From: Homalodisca vitripennis
Lineage: Eukaryota > Arthropoda > Insecta > Hemiptera > Cicadellidae
Assembly (NCBI RefSeq): GCF_021130785.1
Contig: NW_025776792.1
Coordinates: forward strand, 15,001-79,000
Length of the DNA stretch: 64,000 bases
Direction: 5' to 3'
Part shown: positions 26,430 through 40,362 of the stretch, piece after piece
How positions within the stretch are numbered: position 1 is the first letter of the stretch
Layout of the letters: each line of letters starts with the position of its first letter
Notes under the pieces: model-generated
Databases searched by the model: none
What the model was told of the DNA's origin: nothing
What the model saw: the letters and a program-made list of their open reading frames with translations, nothing else
Program-made: the position numbers and the translations under genes

Positions 26430-26770
26430 AAACATTGCACTTAATAATATTATCATTATGACTATTACCACACAGTTTTAGACAACAAAATAAAGACAGA
26501 TATATTATAGTCATGCATGCATTTGTCATACGTCACTGGCCTTGCTCGACTGCAAAACATTCTAACGGCGTCTGATATAGGGCATACAGTGGACATTGCA
26601 ACTTATTTTACGTTTTGCACTCATTTGAATATTTTTCAATTTCCCGATAAAGGTATAAATAAACATTTCAAGAACTTTGCTGTTGTCATTATCTTAAGTT
26701 AAGCAATTATCGGCAAAATAAAAGATGATAACTGAAGTTCAAATTGAGATTGTTTTCTTTCTGTGTGGAA
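26430..26770 (-). repeat. Dispersed repeat copy, inverted relative to 16600-17000
   Basis: Its reverse complement follows 16600-17000 in the same order: CACTGTATGCCC, then GGCAAGGCCAGTGACGTATG, then TTAAGTGCAATG. Divergence is moderate. Confidence 0.7.
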
Positions 26771-27034
26771 CTCATAGGAAATAGTTTATGTTAAAATATA
26801 AGGGTTCCAATGTTAAATATTTACGATAGCAGCTGCTCTGCAAGGTATATAATGATATGCGTGTACTTTATCAAAAAATATTTTCATAATTAACCTATCA
26901 TATTGCGGTATGATTTGTTCTTATATAGAGAGTTTTCATATTTACAAGCATTCAAAAAATTTTTGTGATAAAAGTAAACGATACAGCCAAAATAAAGTTT
27001 GAATATTATCTAAACGTTTTGATGTCTTTTAATT

Positions 27035-27480
27035 ATACACAAGCGTAGGCCGATCTTGGTTTCTTCAAAGGAATTTTAAAACAGTTGGAAACTATTCAAA
27101 TAAAAATGTAACTTATAAAACTTATATTGAAAACGTGACATTTTTTGCATATTTATTACTTTATTAATTTTAAATGGGGGCACTGCTCTACTAAAAACTA
27201 TAATTAAACCTTTTAATCTCATAAATTTCAAAAATTCTACCAACAAAAATTCATTAGAAACTGTACCAAATAAAAGACACTTTTGAAAGTAAGAACCTTC
27301 GGAAAAACTTGATATTTTGCAAGAATTTAACCGACATGCAAATGCATTGAAAATACAAGTATTTTTAATAAGACAAGTCTCATTAATCCGTCAGTCTTTT
27401 ACACGTCGAGAACAATCAAAACATTTTAATATTTAAATAGCTCTTACTGATAATCTTGGATGATTCAAAAATATTTCAAA
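27035..27480 (+). repeat. Partial, diverged foldback-family subrepeats
   Basis: 27040-27130 (GCGTAGGCCGATCTTGGTTT, AACTATTCAAATAAAAATG) is a diverged version of 27722-27790. 27325-27480 (CCGACATGCAAATGCATTGA, GATAATCTTGGATGATTCAA) recurs at 33820-33935. Confidence 0.55.
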
Positions 27481-27714
27481 ATATGATGAGATTAAACAAA
27501 AACTTAAAATCTGTTATTTAAAAAGTGACTTCAATTTTCAAATTTGTGAGGAAAGTAATAATAATAAAAAATAAATAAAAATAAGTAATCCATTACTTTA
27601 ATCAATCTATAGAGTTACAAATTGAGCTTGACTTTTCACGTGAAATACATATCTTAAATATTACAGCTAAATAGAAATTTCATTATTAGCTAAAGATTAT
27701 ATATCTGTTAATTT

Positions 27715-28800
27715 TATAGACACGTAGGTTAAACTGGATTTCTCCAGGAAAAATTTAAAGAAGATGAAAACTATTCAAACAGAAATTGAATAAATTAAAA
27801 ATAGCAAAAACATGATATTTATAGAGAAAAGACGTGAATTTTTATGTATTTAAACTGAATTAAATATTTAAATTGTTATTATTGTTCATACTAAATTTAG
27901 ATGAGCTCCAATTACTTTATGAGGTTAAATATACTATTGATTTTTTATAAAATTTTTATTTATTTTTAATTGGAATTATAGAAGTATAGATTGTATCAAT
28001 CACTGATTTGCATTATTAGAAAGTTTCTATGGAAACTAATGTTAAAATTATTTACGTATTTTTTTATGAATTTGTATTCGTAATAGGTCGGTACAACATT
28101 TAGCGGTGGTGTCTGCGATTTATATATGTTATACTTGGAATTATCATCCTTTCAATATCATAATATAACGTCAATCTTATCTGTAATAATATTAGTATAC
28201 CTCTAGAGTAAGCACCCAGTGCACTTGAAAGACTTTGCAAGATTTCCTATCACTCAAAGCAAATCAGACAATCATATCGCGTATCGCCTTTATTTATACT
28301 ATTTAAATGGCAACCGAGAGTCAAAGAAGTTTACATTAAATGACCTCAAGCGGTTCTTTTTGAAAATATAAAAAAAACTCTTTTAAAAAGTATTTATACA
28401 ATACAGTTTAATGGTTAATGGTTAAATGGTTTAAAAAGAGATATTACGGTTCTACATTATATTCTTGTCATGTGAATGCATATTTTATACGACAGATAGC
28501 AGCAAACGTGACGTAAACCATTATATCCTAATTATCCAACCTAATAAGGGATGGGAGTATTACATGGTAAAAGGGTGACGACCTGTCGAAGGACTGGCCC
28601 TAGTACCATGTAATACTCTAACCTGGGTGCGCATAACGGTGTCATTGCAGCTATTGCTGTTCCTTCTAGTAACAGTGGTGAATGCACGACAACTGTTTTA
28701 AGCACAGGCAGTCCCAATTCCTGCCAAGGTTGGTTACATATATAAACATATATATGTAAAGTAAAATTTTATTAGATCACATAACCATTTTGTTCTAACA
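27715..28800 (+). repeat. Single-arm copy of the foldback family
   Basis: 27715-28330 parallels 18960-19730. 28530-28745 parallels 11245-11440 closely: CCTAATAAGGGATGGGAGTA, GGACTGGCCCTAGTACCATG, CTGTTTTAAGCACAGGCAGT, then GCCAAGGTTGG. Homology with the big element continues past GGTTGG (AAAGTAAAATTTTATTAGAT against 11450-11475), so GGTTGG is not the element end. No matching inverted partner lies nearby. Confidence 0.85.
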
Positions 28801-31800
28801 TATTTTACGGAAGTTTATTGTAATTTTCACCAATCATAACGTGTACGAGGATAACATACCAACGAGTAACAATGTTTCTTTTTCTATGTAAAGTGCAACA
28901 TGGTCGAACATCACATTGCTTGGCTTAGCCACTACTTTCTTTAAGAACTATATACTGTGTTGAGTGTAATTCTAATTGTGCTTAAAAACTAGAACAAATA
29001 AGTCCTTATTCATGATGTGATTTCTTTATATGACATTCTGGCGTGAAGAGGTGGCATGTCACTGGCCCGGAAACATTTGCTTGTTACATAAAAGCTTTCT
29101 ATAATCTTTAAATTCTATTCACTTACTAGTGTAAACCTTTTTTACAAAATTAGTGCAAGAAATTACTTAAATAAAGTTCCCACACGTCCGAGTAAGTGGC
29201 ATGGACATAATGCAGTGTCACATCAAACCTCTTTGTTCCTCTAGCACCACAAAGTATATATATTTTGAAACTCAATTTTATTGTCAGATTAAATTACAAT
29301 CCAAATTATAAAAATCTATAAATCGGAAAAAATGAAGATTACTGACTTAGAGGGACTCTGCATTACTGTTCTTCCTCTAGAAGTGCAAACGTTTTCATTT
29401 TGTCCCTTTTTAAAAATAAGTATCTAAGGAATACTTGTTAAATTTATGTAAAAGATAGGGATTGGCGTGTGGTCAGTATCCGATACATGATATATCTGTT
29501 TGTAATAATGACTTCTGAGATGACCGTTGTGTTTTGCATTTGCAGCTCTTTCTTATTATCTTAAAATATATTAAATTGGTTTGTTAACCATAAAAAGAGG
29601 ATATATTCCTAATCCCTGAAACGTATTTGTTATTTTAGTATTTTTGTATATGCCAAAGAGTCCGAAAACCTGATGTCGGTTTAAGAATTCGTGTTGTTAC
29701 AGCAATGTATAAAAAGACGTTTAGCAAGCATTGGTAGTGTGTACACGATTGTTGTCTCTTACACAAAATGTCATAGTTTATATAACAAGTTTTTAAACAT
29801 AGCCTACATCTAGTGTTGACATATGTAGTCTTATGGATTAAATGTCAATTCATAGCTTTACATAGTCTCTGTGTAAGCCATTCATAATTAACTAACCCGC
29901 CATAAAAACAACCTCTAATGAACAATTACAATTAAAAAATCTCATAAGGCTAGTATCTAGAAATAATCGACACCCACTAAAAACAAATTCATGCTGACTA
30001 GTAAACTAATTATTAAAATAAATTAGGCAGAACTTGATGTCCAACATTAACTAAACGCCCAACATCTGTATGGACACCCATGGTCCATTTAAGATTAAAT
30101 GTGGTTGGTGAATAGCTTGTCATTGTCTGAGTGTAAAATACTTTCTGTTCTTTGCTCTGTTGATGTGAAGTTCTGAAAATTCAAAAACGAAATGAAAACT
30201 GTGCTTTAAGCCGAGAACAGTCACTGATTAGTACTTGAGTTGGTTTTAAACAGTTGAGAGATATTTGAACTGAGTGAGACTTATATAATTTTATCACTTA
30301 AGGAACGATGGTATAAATATCATACTAGTTTTCTGACTGTAAGTTGTTTATTTTATCGTATTTTGTTTATCTGATTTAAGTGTGAAAATGAAGGGAAGGA
30401 TATTTTTTACAAACAGCACATTATGATATCAGAGGAAGTATAATATAATTAGATTGACTATTAAATTAAGTATAACTAAATTTTATTTCTATAAATACTA
30501 TTACTTACCTATTTAACATCCTCTTACCTTTCTCCGAACATTTACGCATTCTCTTACAGTATGTTTTAACTTTAAAATAATGCTTTACCCTCCCTTATAG
30601 TATACAGTAAGTCATATTACAAAGATGTTTCGTATTGTCAAAAATGTGATGCAACAATGATCCACGTGTATGAGGAAGGTAAAAGATTAAGTTTACATTA
30701 TTACATATTAAATGAATCAACAAAACCTCTCCCTTGAGATATGCAAAATATTTATCGTCACAAACTGTCTAGGGATTGTGTTAAGATATGATTTTGTTCG
30801 TGAAAAATCGCCAAAAATACACTTATTTTGTTAAGAATTGTTGGATAGACACCCTGGTTAGTGTTGAACTTGTGAACCTGATTCTATATCTCATTGCGTG
30901 TACAGCGCTGACAAAATAGTGATTAAAGAAGTAAGGATGTCCAATTACAAAACGTATTATTAGGAATTACAGACATTCAACGAGGAAACGTGAAACCTAG
31001 GCTACCTTGCTAACGTTTAATAAATAAAACTAAGTTCTATGATTTTTTAGCACCGCAGTTGTGTGAAAAACGCTAGCGCGATTCGATTACGCTTACCAGT
31101 CGAAGTCGCTGACATAGGACCTGCTTAAGATGATCAGTCATCATTTTTCGTGTAATGACTTTGCAAAACACCTGCTTTAATGATAAAAGAAGAAACTTTG
31201 AAAGCATGGCTGGTGATTCAGAACCTTTGTTGTTGGTCTTTTGGCTTGCTGACCTAAACAATCCCACATATAGCCTACACAACGTAGATAAAAAAGTCTC
31301 ACTGGAACTTGTAAATACCTCCGGAGACCCCTTGATTTGGACTGTCTTTGTTCCTACCTTTTCTTTATCGCTGATGCTACCCTGCCTCAAGTGCCGACAA
31401 CACCCATTGTTAGAGATTGAACAAATCAGGCTATGAGCCGAGATCAAATTAGCATTATATAAGCACACAACCTGATTTTTAAAAATTTATATTTAAATTC
31501 GACAAAACAAAAATACTAGTTAATCTATAATTAAGTTACTTGTAATAACAGAAACTTTAGAAATAGTTCAGAAGCAAAATCAAATGAATGTAGCATGATT
31601 TTTTTTTCTAAAAGTTATGGTATGGAAGCCATATGTATCACAACTGTTCGTTTGGTGAAGCTTCAGCCAACGACAATAAAGTTTCGCTCCTTCATCAACT
31701 AATCTAACAAACAACTGCTGATTATTGGCAGTTTCGGTTTAAAATCTGTTGACTAAAGATGATAATTTTCGACAGGGTTTGAACCTAACACAAGTTTTTG

Positions 31801-34800
31801 ATGTTAGTTTAGGCATCAGCCACGAACGCGTAAGAGTTCAAATATTTTGTAGTTTGTAGTGGAGTTTGTTTCTAAAGGAAGAGCGCCAATATTCAGTTAA
31901 CAAGAGGAGGTAATATACTTTACTTGTTAGTAAAGCTTAAAAAAGTTATTTGTCAATAATTCTGTTACGTTTACTGATCTCCAGACTCTCAAAACTTGAC
32001 TTAAAGAAAGGAAAATATATTTTAAATGCAAAATTATTAATTTTATCTAACGGTTTTAAACGTATTATATATTTAGTAAAAAAAAGCTATCAGACATCCT
32101 TCGTAATATAACATTTGCTATCATAAACCAGCCCAGAAGCTGAGCTATTTCGCTATAACATTATATAATGAGGCTATCTCGAAATACTATTCATCGTTAT
32201 GTAAATATTAAGAAAACGGTTTGAAACAGGTTAGGTCAATAAATATCCTTATTGGCTTAATTAAAATGAGACCATGATGACACAGACGAGATTGTGCAAT
32301 ATTTTAAGATTTGTATACCATGATATGATTAGGAACATTTAATAAACAACAGGTTAGCTTGAAATTGTTGTAACTTAAATTCTGAAATTCGAACAATATT
32401 TATTTATCCTTAGACAAGACACTCTTAAAAGATGCATTGCATTGTAAGCTTTCTTAGTAACTTTTTATATTTAGGTTAAAACGACCGAATTCTCACAAAA
32501 ACAGTAACTATTTTAAAGGATACAGCTGAATAGCGGTAAACTTATTTGCATAATTTACAATCAATAGTCCAAAATGTAATTTACACTGAACACTTTCATA
32601 ATAATCCTGTTATGTTTTAAATTATACACGAAAGAGAAATACTATTTGCAAAGTTATTAATAAAATACCAGTTTCTGAAACATAATGCCGATGAAAAGGC
32701 ATACAACGAGGTTAAGTTTTGTTTTCATTTGCCCCTTGAAGCTCTATACTGCTGACCACTGCAATTTCCTCGTCAAATTTGAATGGAGTCTTTGAAGACA
32801 CTTGGATAGAAATGGCCTGAAATGGGTAATTACTTGCGTAAATTATATCCTAAACTAAATACTTATATGAAAACTTAACATAAATAGCCAATGATCTTTT
32901 TTATCTTAGGCATTGGCATGTTGTTTTTTTAAACAATTTATTGACACATAATTTAACATATTTATTATTTTACCCATATCATCCACAACAACAGTACTCG
33001 CACATTTAACCACAGACAAGCTGCTTGGTCAATAATAGCCCAAATATTCCACTCTACATCAATTTTAATGTAATGTATTGAATACCGGATATGGCTTATA
33101 TAAAAGTGGTTGTTAATAGTTATTGATTTATTGACAAAGGTAAATCTTTACAGCTTATTGACCCTACATGATTGCGTTTTCACTTTTTATAGTTTTATTA
33201 GTCTTTTTGTGAATGAATAAGTTAAGATTTGTGGATTTAAATTTCTTGTGATATTTGAAAAACTTTCACTGAATTACGCTGGCAAAACTGATTGTCGAAT
33301 GTTTTAACGCGTTTTAACACACTCCCAAAATCTAAAGGTAACTACTAGTTTTTATTATAATACATATTATAATACCTGTATACAGTTAATTTTACAATAT
33401 TAGTTTACTTCAATGAAACTTTATTAAACAGATTAGAAATACCGCTAATATTATTATTGTAACTATTTCTTCTTTTTTCACTGTGCTGGAATTAAACTGT
33501 AATAGTTTCTAATACGCATAATAATCCAATCACAGACTTATTTAACTTTTTATAAAAACAGATTTGAAACACATTCAGTTTAGGATTAGTAGTAGATAGC
33601 ATTTGAAAATTTAAATTAAATAACTATATTATTCCAGTACAAAATATATTATCAAGGATAAATAATGTATATGATAAATATATTCTTAGCATATATATAT
33701 TCAATAACAACATTCTTAAAAATAACTTTGGTTTCATTGGAACCAGTACTTTCCACGTATCGTCTCTTGCTTCAGGGTGCGTATAGTGATCTAACATAGT
33801 ATTTGTCAGAGTATTTATCCGACATGCAAACGCTGTAAAAAGACAAGTAAAGAGTCTTTTACCAGGTCTAGGGTTAGACAAAATGGTGTAGTATTAGATG
33901 CCTCTTAAAGATAATCTTGGATGTTTCAAATAAAAAAATAATTCTAAAATTCTAAAAGCTGTTTTGTCACTACATTTGATCATCTATCGCAATAAATTAC
34001 TGCATAAGCCACACCATTTATCGCATTACAATTAGGTTAAATTAAAGCTAAGGACTTTTAATTGAGGGTTCCTCCCCATTGAGCTAAAATAGTTGATAAT
34101 ATATGATACTATATTGCAGAAATACTCAAATTAGTACACTGGTAACATATGTTTCACTCTCCGAATACATATTCCTTAAAGTCTTCATTTTAAATTTCAA
34201 TCTAAAATGGATTAGAAAATCATTCAGTGATTATCTCTTAAATACCCTCAAAAGACGCATCTCCTGATAAACAACTGTGAAAATGTCCTACTTATTTTTT
34301 TCTGATTTAACAATTCAGTGATGGATATTCTATTATAATCCACAAATTTTGATCTCAGAGGTGGTGTGATATAATTAATTTAAACTTGTACATAACCGTT
34401 ATAACAAACCTTTGTTTCTATTACATTTATTACGCTATCTACCTTATTAAACAGCCTCTTCCCCCTTTCTCATAACGTTTATCCTTTCTCTTGCAGTATG
34501 ATTTAACTTAAGTGATCATTTACCCTTTTTCCCAGAGTACAAGTATCATTTCTAAAATGTTTTATGTTAAAATAACTACGATGCAAGTATATTCCAAGAG
34601 TATAAGGAACGCACACAAAATTAAGATAAAATGCATCAATCAAAGCTCCACCCTTGTAATATACAAATTAGCAATAAACATATGTAGTGATTAAAAATAT
34701 TTAACAATTAGCTCATATACAAATTATCTTAGAAATTAGAGCCAAAGATGGTGGATTTTGTCAATAGTCCCAGCTGGCACAGGCTGGCATATCACTTACC

Positions 34801-37350
34801 TTGGCTACAGGTACCTGAAAATATTATACCTGTGCAGGACTTTATGTACACCCTGTAGATAAAATAGATGCATTTCGAATTTAGGTGCATATCACCAGTA
34901 GAATTTTGGTGAGCGTTACCGAAAGTTAAGTTAATCTTATGGCTAACTTAAAAGGTACCCTAATGGCAAAGAAAAATTTAAGAACAAATCATTTGTAAAT
35001 AAACATCCCTTAATTTGGCCACCCAATTGAAATGGTACTCCCACTTTCATAGCAATGGATAATGTTATAAAAAAAAACTAATTGTAACATATTATCGGTG
35101 TTTGCACATTCGGTTTTTATCGATGTTTGGAGAAGCCTAAAGGTTTTTTAAAACGGTTATTAGAAATAAATTGTGACTATGTCATAATTTAAACATTTAT
35201 TATCACTAAATCATAATTTCTTAATATGAGGTTTAATCAGATAAGCTGTTATACCGCAAATGTAATATACATGACACATTGTAATATATAAATCACTATC
35301 ACGGGTTTACCATTAGAAGAAACAAAAGTCAATATGACTGTTAAGTAATAATAGTTAAAGTGACAACATGATTTGGTATCAGTTCAAATATGCATTACAG
35401 GAAACCAATACGGATGTAATTAATTAACCCAGGTTTAAGTAGCGGCTCGGTCAGTATTTAACAAAACTACATGTAAACTCATCTAAAAAGTTCAAAAATA
35501 ATAAATGTTTTGCCCAATTCTAACCCGAAACCTTGTAACGTCCTGTCTTAATAGGTAAATAAATACCCTAACAAGTCTACTATACACATAAGGTTATCGC
35601 TATAAATAAATTACCAAATATTTACAATTTATGAATGCCTGTTATGAGTTTGCTAATGAACGGTACTAAAAACTTGTTATATAGGATTTGTAAAAATTAA
35701 AAAAATTAAGGTTAATTTGTTTTTTTATTTGTCAACTCAGATATTTTTTAAACTCGTGCTAGTATAATTCCAATAAACAAAATTAGATACAAATAACAAG
35801 GACTACGACCGAGGAAGAAAATATTATATTTTGATTTACCATTCAGAGTAGTGCCAAGCTGGACATTTAGGTTCTTTCTTCGGAAATTCAGATTTTAAGG
35901 TTTGGTTAGAATTATAGATTTCTGTTGACGAGTAGGTTGACTTGCACTAACTGTGGTAACCTCTCACTGGGAGACAGGAATACACATACAAGTCCACGTT
36001 ATATCAATCCACTAAGATCACAGGTCAAAAAATTAAAATTAGGATTTCATGAAGACGATTGTATGATGACTTATGATTTGTTAAATAAAACAGTGTTTCA
36101 CCCTAGATCAATCAGACCGATTTATGTCTCCGAAATAGTTCTTGTGCAAAATATTTACACACTGTTACTTTCTTTAATAGAAATAATTAATTAATACGTT
36201 AGAAACCCGTTATAATTAAGAATAAAATAAATGTAAACATAAAAAATCACATCTAATAAAGCCAGCTGTTGTAAAATGTTGAAATAAAATCTCTGTGGCA
36301 CAGCTGACAAAATATGTAAATGGTATTGATGGAGCATTTTATATCCAGCAACGCTTTGTAAATTATTATTACCAACATTTCCTAGAATACATTATAAACG
36401 AAAAGGATATGTCACTAACATAATTTGATGAGCTAGCTTCTTGTTTCCTTAAAACTATAATCATCTGTAGTTTCATCAGGGTAGGACTTGCTGGTATTTT
36501 ATAGATCCATTTTTAAAGTAAAACTAGTTCACTTTTTTCTTCACCATTTTCAGAATACCTTGCCATTGGTTTCTTGTTGGAAAATGACAAAATTATGCCC
36601 TGTCCTTTCAATTATAAAACGTTTAGACATTAATACATATATTAATTGAAATAAAACTTACACTTAATTTGTATATATTATATCAGTAGATTTACAATCG
36701 ATGTAGACAATTACGGTTACTTATGATTAGCCCAGTATTGTTACTTGTGAACTTTCTAAAAATTCCGAAAAGTTACATGTTCCACTTTTGTGTTTTTACA
36801 TGGACCATATCCATTTCTTTTATTGTTGGTTTATATATACAAGGTACGAGTACGCTGCACCACGTGTTGTATAATAAGCTTCGATAAATTTGCCTGCTAA
36901 ATTTTAATCATATAGCTCATTTCATTATCGTCATGCTGTCATACACATAAATCATACAGAAAAGTGAACTTAACATCCTCTCAGTTGGCATAAACGTAAT
37001 TGTTTCAGCCCACTAAGTGCTTAAATAACACTGAACCAAATTCTTCAGTTAAACATGCACCATCATAGGACTTAATGTTATCTATGTAGAAATGAAATAT
37101 CCTGAACATTTTATAGGCTGAAGATAGTATTTATTGAGATATCATGCTAAATGATGCATTTACATTTTTGTTCTTTAAATTAGTTTAAAAACGTGCGTTT
37201 TAATAATTCGTTTTAGTGAGGTAGGCAGTGTACTACAACGAATGATTGCCCTGAAATGATGCGTTGTTAATCTTCACGATACTGTTATTTTCTTTTTACT
37301 GCGTGAATATTGTACATATTCTCATATGATTGTATTCTACTTTCTTACTA
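28801..37350. other. Long AT-rich gene-free stretch
   Basis: No conserved protein is visible. Paralogous repeat segments lie at about 30330-30790 and 34270-34700 (TTCTCTTACAGTATGTTTTA against TTCTCTTGCAGTATGATTTA, with similar flanks). 33820-33935 repeats part of 27325-27480. A compositionally balanced minus-strand frame at 31073-31468 (131 codons) has no motif I recognise and is also open on the other strand, so I leave it uncalled. Confidence 0.45.
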
Positions 37351-37353
37351 CTT

Positions 37354-37354
<1 letters not shown>

Positions 37355-37389
<35 letters not shown>
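37355..37389. repeat. (GA)n microsatellite abutting the 3' end of the R1-type element
   Basis: Pure GA run directly next to the element's 3' untranslated end (minus strand). It is matched by the (GA)n at 41466-41526 on the other side, which suggests one GA tract split by the insertion. Confidence 0.9.
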
Positions 37390-37390
<1 letters not shown>

Positions 37391-37617
37391 GTGCTGGGAC
37401 CGAAGCCCCTCGTTCCCACCTCCACCCCTGACACAAGTCTGTGACTTATTTGCCAGGCCTCTTGCCTTCTCCTCTTCTTTCTTCTCTTCGGGCTTCGGCC
37501 ACTTAATCCTCTTCTCGACACTCTTGCTTGTGTCTAGCCTAACAGCACGTCTCCCCTCATCTCACCGCCCCTGTGCGATGAGAATCATCGGGATATTAAT
37601 TTATCTCTTCCAAGCTT

Positions 37618-40362
37618 TCAAACTCTGTTTCCCTCTCTTTTTATCCCAATCCTTATTGTCGTGGTTCTGAGCTCTTTAATAGTCTCTTCATCGAAGTCAA
37701 AGTTGCCTCTTCTCCATTCTAGATGCTTCGATGTCATCACCTGCCTGAGGTCTCTTCTTTCCTCCTCAAACAGTTCACACTCCATGAGCACATGATTTGC
37801 GGTCTCTAGCTCTCCGCACTCACACCTCTCCTCCTCCACCAGGTTAAACCTCTTGAGGTTCGCCTTGAAATTTCCATAACCAGTGACGAACTGTGTCAGG
37901 TAATGGTCCCTGTCCCACTTCTGCTGCAGTCTCCTTCTGATGTCCGGCATGTATTCGAAGGTCTCCCTACCTTTTTCGGTATTCTGCCAACGCCTCTGCC
38001 ATTCTTCCAAAGTCTCTTCTCGTCTCGCTGCATTGCTCTCAGCGGCGTCCCTTCCTTCTTCCTTATCCTCCCACCTCTTCACCTTCTCTTCTATTTGCAG
38101 GTCAATCGGTGTTACTCCTGCCAGCACTCTGATTGCGTCATGTGAGACCGTGTTGTATGCCTTTGCTACCTTCAGTAGAACTCTTCTTTGCATGCTCAGC
38201 AATTTCCTCTTCAGTGCAATCTTTCGGGCATTTTCCCCACAGAACTCACAACCGTACAACATCGCCGGCTCTACGCAACCTTTGTATAGCATCATAAGGT
38301 GCCTCCCTGTCATACCCCTATTGGCTCTTGCCTGTCCTGCCAGTTTGGCGTAGACCCCTTTCATTTTCTCGCACACCTCCTCCACATGTTTCTCAAAACT
38401 CATCCTCTGTCCTACTACCACTCCTAAGTACTTCATTTCCTTCTTGCAACGTACATATTCTCCTTCCACTAACAGCCTAGGTGGTCTTATCAACTTTCCT
38501 TTCAACATCACTGTCACTGTCTTTGCTTTTGAAAACTTCAGCTTCCTTTGTTGTCCCCATTCTATTACCTTTTCTACGGCCCTACTACCTCTATCAGCCA
38601 ACTGTTGTGTACTCTGTCCTCTGACTATCAGCAGTGCGTCGTCAGCATATGCAGTGATTGTTACTCCTTCCCCTAGATCTAATCTCAGTAGGCTGTCGAA
38701 CATCACATTCCACAGGAGTGGTCCAACAACTGATCCCTGTGGGCACCCTCGAGTCATCCTCTTCCCTGCTTCTCCATTTCCTACCCTGAGTAACACATCT
38801 CTACCTTGGAAGTAATCTCTAATTAGGCAATACAAGCTCCTCGAACAATTCCACATCCTTAGTACCCTTAAGATTTCTGGCCACCATGCCGAGTCGAATG
38901 CACCCGCTATGTCCAGGGAGACGGCCAGCACGTATTTCTCTACGGTCTCCTCCACATCCCTCTTCAATTTCATCAACGCATCCACTGTTCCTCTTCCCTC
39001 CCTAAATCCGAACTGCCTATCACTTAACAAGTCTTCTTCGCTGAGCCATCTTTTCATTCTTGTTACTATCAACTTTTCGCCTAACTTTCCCAAGACTGAA
39101 AGTAGTGTCACTGGTCTGTACGATTTCACCTCACTGGGATTCTTGTCTTTATTTTTTAAGAATATTTTTACCACTCCTTTTTTCCACACTGATGGGAATC
39201 TTCCTTCTGCCAACATCTTATTGTATAGGATGAGCAGATGCCCTTTTATCCTTCCGTACATCCTCTTTACTACCTCTATCTTCACACCATCGTGCCCAGG
39301 AGCCTTTCTGTTCTTCATTTGCTTTACTGCCGCATCCAACTCCTCTTCTGAAAATTCTGGTTCCTCCAACCCCTCGCTAACTAGTTCCATTTCTGCTCTT
39401 ACAGTTATTTGATCATTAGTATCCTCATCCTGATTGTCATCTGGCAACAGACCTTGCAGTATTACTCTCAGCGTCTCCTCTATCGTCGTTGTGAAACTTC
39501 CATCCTCCTTCTTCATACTGACCAATGTTGTTTCCTTCTTTGATCTTTCCATAATGATCCTGTAGGCCTTCCCCCAAGGGTCCTTTTCACCGTCTTCATC
39601 CAGAAGCTTCTGCCACGCATTCCTCTTTTCCTTCCTGATTTCCCATACATAAGCTGTCCTCGCTGTGACATAAGCTATTCTGTCTTCCTGAGTCCGTGTC
39701 CTTCTCCATCTTTTACCATATCTTCTCATCCTTAGCCTCATCTCACTTATTGTTTCTGTCCACCAATGCACCTTCTTTTGACCTTTCCTCGACTTGGGCA
39801 CCGTCCTCTCCATCACCCTTTTTATCATATCTTGAAGCTCCTGTGCACATATTTCTGCTTCTTTTCCTTCCCACTGCAGCCCCTCAACCAGAACTCCATC
39901 AAATCTCACCCAGTCAACCTCTCTTAGGTTCCACGATCCTTCAGTCATCTCATTTCTGTAAGTTCTTCCTACCTCCATTTCCTTCACTTCAAACTTTATA
40001 AGTCGATGGTCGCTCAGTGACTCTTCTACAACTTCCCAGTTGACAATTTTTCTCGTTACGTCCCTTGTTCCTAGAGTAACATCGATGTTTGAAGATCCTC
40101 CTTGGGTGTTCTCGAAGGTTGTCCAACGGTTCCACCGGTTTACTATCTCTAACTCACAGGCTTCCACCATTTCCTCTACTTTCTCCCCTCTCCTATCCGT
40201 CCTGTCACTCCACCACAACCTGGATCTTGCGTTTAAGTCCCCACCGATGACGACTCCTTTTCCCCTGCTCTTCCGGATGATCTCCACTATTTTTCTCAGA
40301 TGACCATCAATTCCCTCTGACGGCCGACAGTATAAGCTGACAACCTTCAGTGACTGAAGCAA
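37618..40362 (-). CDS. ORF2 3' part: endonuclease C-terminus, reverse transcriptase, CCHC finger (914 codons open)
   Basis: The product would nick target DNA and copy element RNA onto it. Residues 1-130 carry the distal AP-endonuclease motifs (GGDLNARSRLWW, SSNIDVTLGTRD, ESLSDHRLI). RT blocks follow: MKNRKAPGHDGVK, SYRPVTLLSVLGKL, DRQFGFREGRGTVDAL, VSLDIAGAFDSAWW, TRGCPQGSVVGPLLWN and the catalytic AYADDALLIV. The C-terminal zinc knuckle reads CECGELETANHVLMEC (C-x-C-x7-H-x4-C). The frame opens with a TTG at the inversion breakpoint, so it has no true start; the missing N-terminus is at 41182-41465 on the other strand. An uninterrupted frame of this length in such a decayed landscape indicates a young copy. 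R1 clade is inferred from motif wording. Confidence 0.93.
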   Translation of the reverse strand: MLQSLKVVSLYCRPSEGIDGHLRKIVEIIRKSRGKGVVIGGDLNARSRLWWSDRTDRRGEKVEEMVEACELEIVNRWNRWTTFENTQGGSSNIDVTLGTRDVTRKIVNWEVVEESLSDHRLIKFEVKEMEVGRTYRNEMTEGSWNLREVDWVRFDGVLVEGLQWEGKEAEICAQELQDMIKRVMERTVPKSRKGQKKVHWWTETISEMRLRMRRYGKRWRRTRTQEDRIAYVTARTAYVWEIRKEKRNAWQKLLDEDGEKDPWGKAYRIIMERSKKETTLVSMKKEDGSFTTTIEETLRVILQGLLPDDNQDEDTNDQITVRAEMELVSEGLEEPEFSEEELDAAVKQMKNRKAPGHDGVKIEVVKRMYGRIKGHLLILYNKMLAEGRFPSVWKKGVVKIFLKNKDKNPSEVKSYRPVTLLSVLGKLGEKLIVTRMKRWLSEEDLLSDRQFGFREGRGTVDALMKLKRDVEETVEKYVLAVSLDIAGAFDSAWWPEILRVLRMWNCSRSLYCLIRDYFQGRDVLLRVGNGEAGKRMTRGCPQGSVVGPLLWNVMFDSLLRLDLGEGVTITAYADDALLIVRGQSTQQLADRGSRAVEKVIEWGQQRKLKFSKAKTVTVMLKGKLIRPPRLLVEGEYVRCKKEMKYLGVVVGQRMSFEKHVEEVCEKMKGVYAKLAGQARANRGMTGRHLMMLYKGCVEPAMLYGCEFCGENARKIALKRKLLSMQRRVLLKVAKAYNTVSHDAIRVLAGVTPIDLQIEEKVKRWEDKEEGRDAAESNAARREETLEEWQRRWQNTEKGRETFEYMPDIRRRLQQKWDRDHYLTQFVTGYGNFKANLKRFNLVEEERCECGELETANHVLMECELFEEERRDLRQVMTSKHLEWRRGNFDFDEETIKELRTTTIRIGIKREGNRV

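Noticed and set aside
31073..31468. 131-codon minus-strand frame
   Set aside because: It has no recognised motif, and the opposite strand is also open for 93 codons; evidence is too thin.
37903..40303. Several plus-strand frames of 80-170 codons
   Set aside because: They are antisense shadows of the 914-codon ORF2.
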